Shown here one piece after another: positions 40,601 to 47,479 of a stretch of 64,000 bases of DNA. The number at the start of each line of letters is the position of its first letter. Positions within the stretch are counted from its first letter, which is position 1. The notes under the pieces are model-generated. The model saw only the letters and a list, made by a program, of their open reading frames with translations. It did no database searches and was not told the origin of the DNA. Source of the DNA: Asbonarchaeum sp964517675 (GTDB lineage: Archaea > Nanohalarchaeota > Nanosalinia > Nanosalinales > Nanoanaerosalinaceae); NCBI GenBank assembly GCA_964517675.1, contig CAZFEL010000004.1:1-64000 (forward strand), given 5' to 3'. The translations under genes and the position numbers were made by a program.

Positions 40601-41228
40601 AGACGTCGTATGTTCCGTCTTTGAGGCCGTCGGCTGATACGCTGGTGTTGAACTCTGCTTTGCTGTCGAACAATGTAAGGGAGCCCCACCCTGTTGTCCC
40701 GCTGCTCGTGTAGTTGCCCGTCCCGTTGCTGAAGGCGAACTGGGCGGAGCCGATGGGGCTGTGCTCGTCCGAGACGTTGGTTATGTTGAGGAACTCCGTG
40801 CTGGTGGTGAGGTTGGCGCCGGTCTCGGGTAGTTCGATGTCGAATGTCGGCCCGGTGTTGTCGACGGTGACATCGAGGGTGGCGTATCGCTCCTCGAATG
40901 TGATGTTGGTGGCGTTGGCCGACAGGCGGAGGGCGCCGTCGTTCACGCTCGTCGTGTCGAACGTGACGTTCCAGTAGGTCTTATCGCTCTGTGTCTGGTT
41001 CGTGTCCGTTCCGATCTGCTGGAAGGATGAGGAGGTATTGTGGTAGAAGATGGTCTCGTTGACGTTGGCGCCCGAGCTGACGGATATGTTGAGGACGCTG
41101 GACCCGCTTATGACGGTCCCAGATACTGGCGTCTCCCAGGTGACGGTGAACGCCGAGGCGCCTGTCGAGAGTCCGATGAGTGTGAGAACGAGGATGGAGA
41201 TGCCGAGAAGGTTCCTGTTGCTGGTCAT
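37656..41228 (-). CDS. Giant Ser/Thr/Asn-rich surface protein with C-terminal membrane anchor
   Basis: A 1190-residue type I membrane protein. It has an N-terminal signal peptide (LLGISILVLTLIGLSTGASA, cleavage near residue 26), then about ten Ig-like/cadherin-like beta domains. Typical domain borders are TVDNTGPTFDIELP, VDTTAPTIDDIS, IDTAGPTVSTRRP and a CARDB-like pair near 820-1030 (VPGRQRTVDLNVENSGDSSA). Dozens of Asn-x-Ser/Thr sequons suggest heavy N-glycosylation. A coiled coil (about 1050-1090) precedes the membrane helix LPIIPLLAVIGITALALGAL and an acidic cytoplasmic tail with a final basic DRKKIRFDDV. Probably an adhesin or S-layer-associated protein; no enzymatic motif seen. Confidence 0.85.
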   Translation of the reverse strand: MTSNRNLLGISILVLTLIGLSTGASAFTVTWETPVSGTVISGSSVLNISVSSGANVNETIFYHNTSSSFQQIGTDTNQTQSDKTYWNVTFDTTSVNDGALRLSANATNITFEERYATLDVTVDNTGPTFDIELPETGANLTTSTEFLNITNVSDEHSPIGSAQFAFSNGTGNYTSSGTTGWGSLTLFDSKAEFNTSVSADGLKDGTYDVWFNVSDGNANVRYKQVQTVYVDYDGPSTTFNSNANEVDADVTDSPWSVDGDSAVFTIKNSSSGTTYNGTGDSSGINTSLQQSGNTFTYDLNTSDFTAYNYTVIVWANDTNNNTGQAQTHLYIDNATATVENHTIDDTSTGDSITTATTFNLDLDYADRGFTSGGSLNSGVGVQSCSVDVYEEANWSITDNLPAGDPVVSENFTLNSGAASTSIDLSGLEGNITFRAGCTDFAGNGPEVTRTLTMSDNTETQWFPVDDAAPAVDSSSVQPANDSFTNESQPSISFDITDFAGVSNSSIQVWFNDTGLTTSNYSTSSSNGNSTITVSYTPDQLQEQEYNITVNATDVRGKIMGNVSYSFTVDTTAPTIDDISTNDGQDVDGTTWYSGNIRYDVTCSDSSSGMDTYELTRNGGNDIGNGESSTGTGTQNLTFDVDNSIEGSVDLAFSCIDTAGNTVTNTSFTGINIDTAGPTVSTRRPISDRSLSTVPYDQTVTVQVSDGGAGFSSSLSESDLNLDPTFDGNSVSSYDVTIDSTNNDITISWTQSDVGSGTHDISLDNGGQWTVDDAVNNDLDVEAWSYEVSESTTQTQQTTSTSASLDITNMPDSITMVPGRQRTVDLNVENSGDSSASTDASVSVDSTDLDATISPSSFDLASGDTRGLDLDLDAADAFSGSAEVTLEISYGGNTETATLTVEANPGDPALSITNAPEEIDIWDNGTATSIAVTVENTGSARAKGLEPTISGFTINSSDPETLSISAGGSAEMSIEVSNSDRDVGTHSSTLRLSNDDQTISQSLTVKVQPSEDETRQNITTSISDLKSQIEEVSNTTEREQLQQLVSDAESSIADEDYAEAASLRDKIKDRLQKAQSQNKSGSGLPIIPLLAVIGITALALGALAYIFLIRPEETQQEDAGGNASVEFGQSGSRIEHIGKSILATTGALIDTIEQAISTIIDSITGEDDDVQYSDDGDDAEIDRKKIRFDDV

Positions 41229-41264
41229 GGGAGATCACTGTGCGGCCAGTACCCGCTGTGCTGG

Positions 41265-41277
41265 TTATAATTTAAGG
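41265..41277. promoter_or_regulatory. Shared TATA region between the surface protein and ThiI-like genes
   Basis: TTATAATTTAAGG reads as a TATA box on both strands: 26-38 bases upstream of the forward ATG at 41303 and 37-49 bases upstream of the reverse ATG at 41228. A second forward TTTAAAA at 41285-41291 is too close to the start to be its TATA box. Confidence 0.5.
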
Positions 41278-41302
41278 TTTTGCGTTTAAAACATTTCCCG
41301 TC

Positions 41303-41953
41303 ATGCGTCTGCTTGCGCTCAACTCTGGCGGTATTGACTCACCTGTCGCGATGCATCGGATGCTGGCGAAGGGCTTCGATACGCCGGCGGTGATCTTTGA
41401 TAGCCAGCCGTTCACGGATGAAGATGATGTCGAGACCGCCGTTGAGACGGTCGGGCGCCTGGTGGATGTCCATGATACCGGGATCGAGACGTTCATCGTT
41501 CCTCACGGCCACGTTCAGGAGCGGTTCCTCCAGGAAGCAGGTGACGATGAGGTCGCGTACTCCTGTCTGTTCTCCCGCCGGATGATGGTGCGGGCGTCCT
41601 GCCGGATAGCGCGGGAGAGGTCGATCCCGGGCCTGCTGACCGGTGAGAACCTCGCCCAGGTCGCCTCCCAGACGCTGGACAATCTTGTGGTCATCGATGA
41701 GCCTGCTGACAGACCGATCTTCCGTCCGGTCCTCGGGGAGGACAAAAACGACATCACCGAGGAGGCACGGGAGATCGGGACCTTCGAGATCTCGAAGGAC
41801 GGTGGTATCGTCTGTGCCGCGACACCGGATCATCCCGAGACCCATGGTGCCATAGAGCGGATGCGTGAGATCGAGGACGGGTTCAATATTGAAGAACTCC
41901 TCGAAGAGGCCCTTGACGGTATGAAACGGCGCAGTATCGACCCTGAAGGATGA
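41303..41953 (+). CDS. ThiI-like PP-loop sulfurtransferase domain, stand-alone
   Basis: A 216-residue protein that is only the PP-loop part of ThiI. The ATP-binding SGGIDSPVAMHRMLAKG (about 8-24), the Cys-bearing AYSCLFSRRMMVRASCRIA (about 85-103), LLTGENLAQVASQTLDNL (about 111-128) and RPVLGEDKNDITEEAREIGT all match. Full ThiI adds NFLD and THUMP domains for tRNA binding; both are missing, so tRNA recognition must come from elsewhere. The likely reaction is adenylation and sulfur transfer for 4-thiouridine or a related thiolation. Confidence 0.82.
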   Translation: MRLLALNSGGIDSPVAMHRMLAKGFDTPAVIFDSQPFTDEDDVETAVETVGRLVDVHDTGIETFIVPHGHVQERFLQEAGDDEVAYSCLFSRRMMVRASCRIARERSIPGLLTGENLAQVASQTLDNLVVIDEPADRPIFRPVLGEDKNDITEEAREIGTFEISKDGGIVCAATPDHPETHGAIERMREIEDGFNIEELLEEALDGMKRRSIDPEG

Positions 41954-42163
41954 TCGTATCTCTATCTCTCGGTCGAGACCGAACAGGCCGAACAGACTGG
42001 AGGGTCCGTACATCGTGGTTCGTCCATCGGGGTCCCGAGCAGTCCGAGCAGCCCCAGACGCCCGAGGTATCTGACTCGAATCGCATGTTTCTCTCTTGCC
42101 GACCTAGACCAAAAAGACCCTCCCGATTAACGAGAGTAAATTAATATACATTCATGGTAAACG
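41954..42163. other. Intergenic stretch with an AT-rich block, no gene assigned
   Basis: About 240 bases separate the ThiI-like stop from the next start. The first 150 are GC-rich and hold two similar reverse-strand repeats, CTGCTCGGACTGCTCGG and CTGTTCGGCCTGTTCGG. The last 80 (about 42115-42195) are strikingly AT-rich. A 67-codon reverse open frame (41883-42086) overlaps the ThiI-like gene and is not supported. No tRNA-like fold found. Confidence 0.4.
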
Positions 42164-42177
42164 TTTTTAATTAAAAA
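42164..42177 (+). promoter_or_regulatory. Palindromic TATA region for the gene at 42196
   Basis: TTTTTAATTAAAAA, a perfect AT palindrome, lies 19-32 bases upstream of the ATG at 42196. Confidence 0.5.
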
Positions 42178-42195
42178 TGCCATTATTTCTTCAGT

Positions 42196-42549
42196 ATGTT
42201 CGTGACTCCCGAGGACTACGAGCGACGGGAAGGGGTCCATGATCCACGCGAGGTCGCCGAGCTTCAGGCCTACGGCTTCAGCCGCGATGAGGCACAGATC
42301 CTGGCCGAGGACCTGGGCTGGGAGGAGGGCGGTGCGGACCCGCTGTCCTACAGCGAACAGCAGGTCGCGGAGGATGCGCTGTACCGTCCGCGGGAGTACG
42401 GTCTCCACGATCCGGAGACCGACGAGAGGAAAGGCACCGAGTACCGTATCGAGGATCCGCGGGACAACGACCAGGAGGCCCTGATACGGTTCCGGACGAC
42501 CGATGAGGATGCGCTGCGGGATGAGGTCTATGACTCACCCGAGGAGTGA
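42196..42549 (+). CDS. Hypothetical acidic protein
   Basis: A 117-residue protein with a helical N-terminal half containing GVHDPREVAELQAYGFSRDE and AQILAEDLGWEEGGADPLSY, possibly a UBA-like three-helix bundle, and an acidic C-terminal half. No family recognised. It overlaps the convergent 77-residue gene by 15 bases. The start is supported by the AT-rich TATA region. Confidence 0.6.
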   Translation: MFVTPEDYERREGVHDPREVAELQAYGFSRDEAQILAEDLGWEEGGADPLSYSEQQVAEDALYRPREYGLHDPETDERKGTEYRIEDPRDNDQEALIRFRTTDEDALRDEVYDSPEE

Positions 42550-42768
42550 GGATGCTATCTCATCGGCCCGGTCCCTGTTCTCGACCTTGAGGACGATCTT
42601 GCCTGGCTTGATGGACAGCTTCTCGCCGTCGAACTGCGCGACGGACAGGTGCGGTGTCTCGGAGGCGATCTCGACGTCGTCCCGAATGGTCTCCAGGAGG
42701 TTCTCGTAGTCCGCATTGACGACGATGTTGAACCCGCCGCGGCGGCAGCGTGTGACGGTGTAGTCCAT
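42535..42768 (-). CDS. Small conserved-looking alpha/beta protein, unknown
   Basis: A 77-residue protein (MDYTVTRCRRGGFNIVVNAD at the start). It reads as strand, helix (DYENLLETIRDDVEIA), strand (HLSVAQFDGEKLSI), strand (GKIVLKVENRDR) and helix. The length and order are similar to the KEOPS subunit Pcc1, but the match is weak and I would not name it. It is divergent from the MBF1 gene and shares the TATA region at 42791. Confidence 0.55.
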   Translation of the reverse strand: MDYTVTRCRRGGFNIVVNADYENLLETIRDDVEIASETPHLSVAQFDGEKLSIKPGKIVLKVENRDRADEIASSLLG

Positions 42769-42790
42769 CGCTGGCGCTGGGCGCACTGAA

Positions 42791-42800
42791 GGGTTAAATA
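42791..42800. promoter_or_regulatory. TATA region between the 77-residue gene and the MBF1 gene
   Basis: GGGTTAAATA reads as TATTTAACCC on the reverse strand, 23-32 bases upstream of the ATG at 42768. It may also serve MBF1 (ATG 42847) with a leader of about 25 bases. Confidence 0.4.
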
Positions 42801-42846
42801 GCTGGCGCTCCAATCCTCGTCCACCCACATTCCGGTGGAACCAACG

Positions 42847-43323
42847 ATGCAGTGTGAGATGTGTGGCAACGACGGCGATCTGAAAAAGACCAAGGTCGAG
42901 GGAGCGGTCCTCAAACTGTGCGATGACTGCCAGGATACCGGTACGGTCATGGAGACCAGTACATCGAGTTCGTCGTCCGGCTCGTCCGGTCGGTCGACGT
43001 CCAGCAGGAAGCGATCGAAGCCCCGCGGGCAGCAGAAAGAGCTGGTCCGTGATTTCGAGAAGCGGGTCAAGGAGGCCCGTGAGGCCGAGGATCTCTCGAT
43101 CGAGGACCTGGCCGACCGCCTGAACGAGAAAGAATCCGTCATCCACCGGATCGAGTCCGGCAAGCTCAAGCCGGACAAGCGCCTGGCCCAGAAGATCAAG
43201 AACCAGCTTGAGATCGAGCTGTACGAGGAGGTCTCCGAGACGGACTATGAGGCAGGGGGCTCGGACTCGGGCGAAGACACGGCCACTATCGGCGATGTGG
43301 CCGATGTCACGAAGAAGGACTGA
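42847..43323 (+). CDS. Multiprotein bridging factor 1 (MBF1)
   Basis: A 158-residue protein with the archaeal MBF1 layout: an N-terminal zinc ribbon (CEMCG at about 3-7 and CDDC at about 29-32), a flexible Ser-rich basic linker, then an XRE-type HTH (VRDFEKRVKEAREAEDLSIE, DLADRLNEKESVIHRIESGK, LEIELYEE). It bridges TBP and regulators in transcription. Its start follows GGTGGAACCAACG; the TGATG overlap couples it to the downstream GNAT gene. The Ser linker is longer than usual. Confidence 0.9.
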   Translation: MQCEMCGNDGDLKKTKVEGAVLKLCDDCQDTGTVMETSTSSSSSGSSGRSTSSRKRSKPRGQQKELVRDFEKRVKEAREAEDLSIEDLADRLNEKESVIHRIESGKLKPDKRLAQKIKNQLEIELYEEVSETDYEAGGSDSGEDTATIGDVADVTKKD

Positions 43324-43820
43324 TGCACGCGACCATCAGGCCGTATCACGACGAAGACAGGGACGGCCTCGCCCGTGCGATGGACGCGGTCTGGCAGGGG
43401 AGGGGGCAGTTCGACGGTGTTTCACAGGAGGAGTCCTATCCCTACATCGACCGGGCCACAGAGCGCGATGCGACGTCGCTGGTGGCGGAGGACGACGGCG
43501 AGATCGTCGGGTTCACATGGGCCTTCGATGCGATGCGGCGGCCGGAGCCGTACCCGAGCGGGTTCTTCAATGGCCTTGAGCGCTCTGTGGCGTTTTTCGA
43601 TGAGCTCGGGGTGGTCCCGTCCCGCCGGCACCATCATCTTGGTGGGTTCTTGGTCGAGACGCTGCTCGAGCGGCTGGAGCCGGAGTATGCGACGGTCGTC
43701 CTCCGGACCCATCCTGATGCTGAGGAGGCCGTCCGGCTGTACCGCGATATCGGTTTCAGGTGGACCGGCTACCGGGGTGTCGAACGGCCAGAGCGGTATC
43801 TTATGAGTATGGGGCTGTGA
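43323..43820 (+). CDS. GNAT-family N-acetyltransferase
   Basis: A 165-residue GNAT. The N-terminal MHATIRPYHDEDRDGLARAM is the usual first strand-helix; the central strand SLVAEDDGEIVGFTWAFD and motif A GVVPSRRHHHLGGFLVETLL follow, where the normal RxxGxG/A loop is RRHHHLGG, and the end VRLYRDIGFRWTGYRGVER is motif B. Substrate unknown. It starts within the MBF1 stop (TGATG), so it may be made with it. Confidence 0.8.
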   Translation: MHATIRPYHDEDRDGLARAMDAVWQGRGQFDGVSQEESYPYIDRATERDATSLVAEDDGEIVGFTWAFDAMRRPEPYPSGFFNGLERSVAFFDELGVVPSRRHHHLGGFLVETLLERLEPEYATVVLRTHPDAEEAVRLYRDIGFRWTGYRGVERPERYLMSMGL

Positions 43821-43854
43821 TCATGTGGTCGCCAATCATGCCTCCCACGTAACC

Positions 43855-43861
43855 TTTTATA
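43855..43861 (+). promoter_or_regulatory. TATA box for the 18-codon frame and AbrB-like gene
   Basis: TTTTATA lies 37-43 bases upstream of an ATG at 43898 that follows GGTGTGATACCA, the best ribosome-binding motif in this stretch. Confidence 0.45.
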
Positions 43862-43897
43862 CGCCGGCCGATAATGGCCGGGACAGGTGTGATACCA

Positions 43898-43954
43898 ATG
43901 GACACACGACAGCAGGGTGGACGTGTTCACCGCACGACAGGACGGCGCCGTTGA
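43898..43954 (+). other. Micro-ORF of 18 codons with strong initiation signals
   Basis: The ATG at 43898 has a well-placed TATA box and a GGTGTGATACCA ribosome-binding site, but the frame closes after MDTRQQGGRVHRTTGRRR. The product would be strongly basic. It may be a leader for the AbrB-like gene at 44008, or the 5' part of a gene broken by a frameshift. The segment GGGTGGACGTGTTCA here recurs 79 bases later with one change (43994). Confidence 0.35.
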
Positions 43955-44007
43955 GCAGAAGGAGACACCGCTGGATGGATTGCTTGCTGACAAGGGTGGA
44001 CGCGTTC

Positions 44008-44151
44008 ATGGATGGACGTGACCGTGCTCTGTGCACGGCCACACTCGATTCTCGCGGCCGCGTGGTGATCCCGGCGGTCGTGCGTGAGAAACTTGATCTC
44101 GATGCCGGCCAGCAGGTCCGGCTTCGTGTGGAGGTCCTCGGCGATGCCTGA
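44008..44151 (+). CDS. AbrB/SpoVT-type swapped-hairpin DNA-binding protein
   Basis: A 47-residue protein that is just one AbrB domain: ALCTATLDSRGRVVIPAVVR followed by EKLDLDAGQQVRLRVEV. The RGR-VxIPxxxRxxL pattern is the archaeal signature. It would form swapped-hairpin dimers. The ATG at 44008 follows GGGTGGA; an in-frame ATG at 43975 is the alternative. It lies just before hisS. Similar small proteins act as regulators or as antitoxins, but no toxin gene is beside it. Confidence 0.65.
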   Translation: MDGRDRALCTATLDSRGRVVIPAVVREKLDLDAGQQVRLRVEVLGDA

Positions 44152-44228
44152 CCGTGACACCGTGCCGGAAAGGCAGTTAAAAGATGCGGCCCAACGTATC
44201 GCCGGTACCACAAGACAGGTGTCGATGC

Positions 44229-45533
44229 GTGACTGACAACGATGAGATACAGATCAGCAAGCTGAAGGGATTCAGGGAGTTCCTCCCGGGCGAAACGCGT
44301 GCAAGGCGGAAGCTGTTCGAGACGATGCGCGATGTCGCGGATCGGTACGGGTTCCGGGAGATCGATACTCCGAGCCTCGAGCCGATGGACCTGTTCCTGG
44401 TCAAATCGGGCGAGGAGCTGGTCGAGCAGACCTACAGCTTCGAGGACAAGGGTGGCAGGGACGTCACGCTGATCCCCGAGGAGACACCGACCCGCGCACG
44501 GATGATCGCGGAGCACAAGGAGCTCTCGAAGCCTGTCAAGTGGTTCTCCTCCTCGAAGTTCTGGCGGTACGAGGCACCGCAGAAGGGCCGGCTGCGTGAG
44601 TTCTACCAGTTCAACTTCGATATCATCGGGGCGGAGGAGGTCTGGGCCGATGCTGAGGTTCTGGCCTGTGCCGCCGACCTGCTGACCGAGCTGGGCCTGG
44701 ACGATGCAGCCGAGCTCCGGATCAACGACCGCCGGCTGCTGGAAGGTATCCTCGAGTCCTATGGGCTCGATGACACGGACAAGATCCTCGGGATCATCGA
44801 TGACAAGGAAAAGTTGACGAGAGAGGAGTTCCGCGAGGAGCTCGAGGACGCGGGCCTCGAGGAGGCGGATGCCAGGATCGTCGATGAGGTGACCGAGCAG
44901 CGCGGTGATTTCGATGACGTGCTGCCGAAACTGGACAACCTTGTCCCGGACGATGCGGACAGTCGCGAGGCCTTGGACAGGATCAGGGACCTGCGGGATT
45001 CCCTTGCGTCATACGGTGTTCTGGATCAGTGCATCATCGATCTCTCGATCATCCGCGGGCTGGCCTACTACACCGGCCTGGTCTTCGAGATCTTCGATAC
45101 GGAGGGTGAGCTCCGGGCGCTGTGCGGTGGCGGCCGGTACGATGATCTGATCGAGATGTTCGGCGGCGAGGATACGCCCGCTGTTGGATTCGCACCTGGA
45201 GACGCCACTTTCGAGCTGCTGATGCGCCGTGAAGGTGTCTGGCCCGAGGAGGAAATCGATACCGATTTCTACGTGCTCAATGTCTCCGATAGCGTCCGCC
45301 AGACCGCACTCGATCTCGCACGGCAGCTCCGCGAGGAGGGGCTGTCCGTCGAGACGGACGTGACGGGCAGGAACTTCGGCAACCAGATGGAGTACGCGAA
45401 CAGCATCAACGCTGAGAAGCTTATCATCGTCGGTGAGCGCGATCTCGAGAACGATGAGGTCACGGTGAAGGACATGGCTTCGGGCGAGGAACAGCAGGTC
45501 GGCCTGGACGAGGTCAGGGAGTATGTCGCCTGA
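44229..45533 (+). CDS. hisS: Histidyl-tRNA synthetase
   Basis: A 434-residue class II synthetase. After KLKGFREFLPGETRARRKLF it shows motif 1 region YGFREIDTPSLEPMDLFLVK, motif 2 FWRYEAPQKGRLREFYQFNF, the HisA block IIRGLAYYTGLVFEIFD, CGGGRYDDLIEMFGG and motif 3 PAVGFAPGDATFELL. The C-terminal anticodon-binding domain is complete. The start is a GTG (44229), the first in-frame start compatible with the TATA-like AGTTAAAAG at 44175-44183. It ends directly against the convergent gene at 45534. Confidence 0.96.
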   Translation: MTDNDEIQISKLKGFREFLPGETRARRKLFETMRDVADRYGFREIDTPSLEPMDLFLVKSGEELVEQTYSFEDKGGRDVTLIPEETPTRARMIAEHKELSKPVKWFSSSKFWRYEAPQKGRLREFYQFNFDIIGAEEVWADAEVLACAADLLTELGLDDAAELRINDRRLLEGILESYGLDDTDKILGIIDDKEKLTREEFREELEDAGLEEADARIVDEVTEQRGDFDDVLPKLDNLVPDDADSREALDRIRDLRDSLASYGVLDQCIIDLSIIRGLAYYTGLVFEIFDTEGELRALCGGGRYDDLIEMFGGEDTPAVGFAPGDATFELLMRREGVWPEEEIDTDFYVLNVSDSVRQTALDLARQLREEGLSVETDVTGRNFGNQMEYANSINAEKLIIVGERDLENDEVTVKDMASGEEQQVGLDEVREYVA

Positions 45534-47423
45534 TCAGGCTTCGTGGAGGATGTCCTCGACCTTGTCGATGAAGCTGCCGAGGTCATCCATGAACCTGTCG
45601 AGGTCCTCTCCTTCGATCCGGTCGATGTCACCGTGCTCGTAGTCCTTCCAGTAGGTGATGATGTCCTCGACCCGGTCGATGTCGTTTTCTGTCATGATGC
45701 CTTCGGGGACGAGGTGGGTCCGCAGTTCCGCAGGCAGCTGCTTCTGGACGGGCGGGGCGATGCCGTGGATGATCAGGGCTGCCTGGCCCGCATCGACGAC
45801 GGCGTTGTACAGCTGCTCGAGGATCTGGGATTTGTACTTGTCCCTGACCCGCATGAGCCGCTTGGGGGCCTTGACGATGAGGGAACGCATCGCTTCCTTG
45901 GTCCCGGGTATCTTGCCGTTCTTGAGTAGCTTCTTGAGCGGGAGGAAAAAACCAGACGGGTCATAGACGGGTATGCCCTCCCGGATCTCGGTGAAGGTGA
46001 CCGGTGAGCCGTGCCGGATGAGGTTCCAGTAGTCCGAGAGCCGGTAGAAGGAGGGATGGATGTCGATGGACTGCTCGGACCGTATATCGGCACTGAGCGA
46101 TCGTGAACGCTTCTCGAGGGACGTGCCGCGGTTGTCATCGTCGTCGAGGTCGTTGTACAGGATGATAGCGGTGACATCGGTGGCCTCCTTGAGGTCCTCG
46201 GAGCTGAGGATCCAGACGGATTTGATGACATCCTCGTACTCGTCGAGGAGCTGGTCTGTATAGTCTTTGATTGCTGCGATGGAGGTGATGTCCTCTTTGT
46301 CGTCGTCCTGGTCCTCGAGTGGTTCGGGTAGTTCTTCGTGGTCCTGGAGGAGGTTCGAGACGGTGGATTCGAAGTCACGGAGATGGACGCGTGAGGAGTA
46401 GATCTCTTCTTCGGACATCTCTTCGAGTTTGCCGGCCTCGAGTGCGTCCTTGACGCCTTCGATCTTCTTGACGGCCTCCCAGTGTTCGTCGCTGATCAGG
46501 CCTTCCTCGACGAAGGTCTCCTTGAACGCCCGCAGGACTGCCTCGTCCTCGGATGGGACGCTGACGCCTTTCTCCTCGAGTGCCTCTCGGCAGAGCTCGA
46601 TCATCTCGTTGTGGGATTCGGTGATGAGGTTCTCCTGTTTCTGCTGTTCAAGCTCCTCGAACAGCTTCCGCATGGCCTTGATGAAGCGGAATGCCTTGCT
46701 GAGGTACTCATCAAGCTCTCGTCCGCTGAACTCTGTGAGCCGTCCGTGGTCGATCCGCTCGGTGACCCGGTACAGGTCCCGGTAGTCCTCGACGGCCTGC
46801 CGGGGGAGGAGGTCCTCGTCGTCGACAAAGGTCTCTTCGAGCTCGTCGCCGATCGTGTCCGGGGACGGCGGTGGATGGCCGTAGTACATCAGGTTGGCCT
46901 GGGCCGCCTCCGACATGGCACGGAGGAGCTCGGCGGTGACGTCCTCGAGGAGGAGCCGTCTGGTCTTTTTGATCTTCTTCCGACTGCGCTTGAGGAGCTT
47001 GTGGGCTCGCTGCTCGGTCCCGTGCATCTGCCCGCCGCGGAGGAGCTCTCTGGTGAGGTGGATGTATCCTGATCCGTCATAGATGGGCTGGGCGTCCTCC
47101 ATGGAGGTGAGGACCCACGGCTCCCCTGAGATGAGAAGCTCCCACCACTTGGACAGCAGCTTTGGTGGCTGGAAGTGGAGGTCGAGGTCCTCGGGGGCTT
47201 CATCGTCGATCCCCTTGAGTATGCTTTTTGCCTTCTGGACGGTCTCCTTGGAGAAATCCTTTTTCGTGTCATCGAGGAGGACGAGGATATCGATGTCCGA
47301 GCCCTCGACGTTGTCCGTCCGGGTGGCTGAGCCGTAGATCCAGATCGCCTGGAGGTACGGTCCGAGCTCATCGATCAGTGGCTGGCAGAGGTCCTCGATC
47401 CGACCTCGCTGGCGTTCGTCCAT
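45534..47423 (-). CDS. Tandem nucleotidyltransferase-helical protein; second unit degenerate
   Basis: A 629-residue protein built from two similar halves. Half 1 (1-255) has a nucleotidyltransferase core with IWIYGSATRTDN (Gly31-Ser32) and GSDIDILVLL (Asp43, Asp45), a third acid in DLDLHF (about 79-81), then a long helical domain. Half 2 (about 390-629) repeats the order: WILSSEDLKEATDVTAIILY (Gly to Ser, second Asp to Thr), DIHPSFYRLSDYWNLIRHGS, IPVYDPSGFFLPLKKLLKNG and helices, against IYDGSGYIHLTRELLRGG in half 1. The helical part of half 1 has RVTERIDH, a possible HEPN-type Rx6H, which half 2 lacks. Linker about 255-390 acidic. Function unknown; nucleic-acid or protein nucleotidylation is likely. 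Confidence 0.8.
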   Translation of the reverse strand: MDERQRGRIEDLCQPLIDELGPYLQAIWIYGSATRTDNVEGSDIDILVLLDDTKKDFSKETVQKAKSILKGIDDEAPEDLDLHFQPPKLLSKWWELLISGEPWVLTSMEDAQPIYDGSGYIHLTRELLRGGQMHGTEQRAHKLLKRSRKKIKKTRRLLLEDVTAELLRAMSEAAQANLMYYGHPPPSPDTIGDELEETFVDDEDLLPRQAVEDYRDLYRVTERIDHGRLTEFSGRELDEYLSKAFRFIKAMRKLFEELEQQKQENLITESHNEMIELCREALEEKGVSVPSEDEAVLRAFKETFVEEGLISDEHWEAVKKIEGVKDALEAGKLEEMSEEEIYSSRVHLRDFESTVSNLLQDHEELPEPLEDQDDDKEDITSIAAIKDYTDQLLDEYEDVIKSVWILSSEDLKEATDVTAIILYNDLDDDDNRGTSLEKRSRSLSADIRSEQSIDIHPSFYRLSDYWNLIRHGSPVTFTEIREGIPVYDPSGFFLPLKKLLKNGKIPGTKEAMRSLIVKAPKRLMRVRDKYKSQILEQLYNAVVDAGQAALIIHGIAPPVQKQLPAELRTHLVPEGIMTENDIDRVEDIITYWKDYEHGDIDRIEGEDLDRFMDDLGSFIDKVEDILHEA

Positions 47424-47446
47424 ACTGGTCCCTGCGGCCGCGTGGT

Positions 47447-47455
47447 TCATTAATC
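47447..47455 (-). promoter_or_regulatory. TATA box for the tandem nucleotidyltransferase gene
   Basis: Reverse-strand GATTAATGA lies 24-32 bases upstream of the ATG at 47423. Confidence 0.4.
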
Positions 47456-47479
47456 TGGCGATTCATTGCGAACTGCCCA

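Noticed and set aside
41883..42086. 67-codon reverse frame overlapping the end of the ThiI-like gene
   Set aside because: It has one CSDC pair but no promoter at a sensible distance and overlaps a well-supported gene on the opposite strand.
42050..42095. Possible tRNA T-arm (CTCGAATCG)
   Set aside because: The bases on either side do not pair to give a T stem and no acceptor or anticodon arm could be found.
44144..44236. 30-codon frame overlapping the AbrB-like stop and the hisS start
   Set aside because: It spans the hisS TATA-like box and has no separate initiation signal; likely chance.
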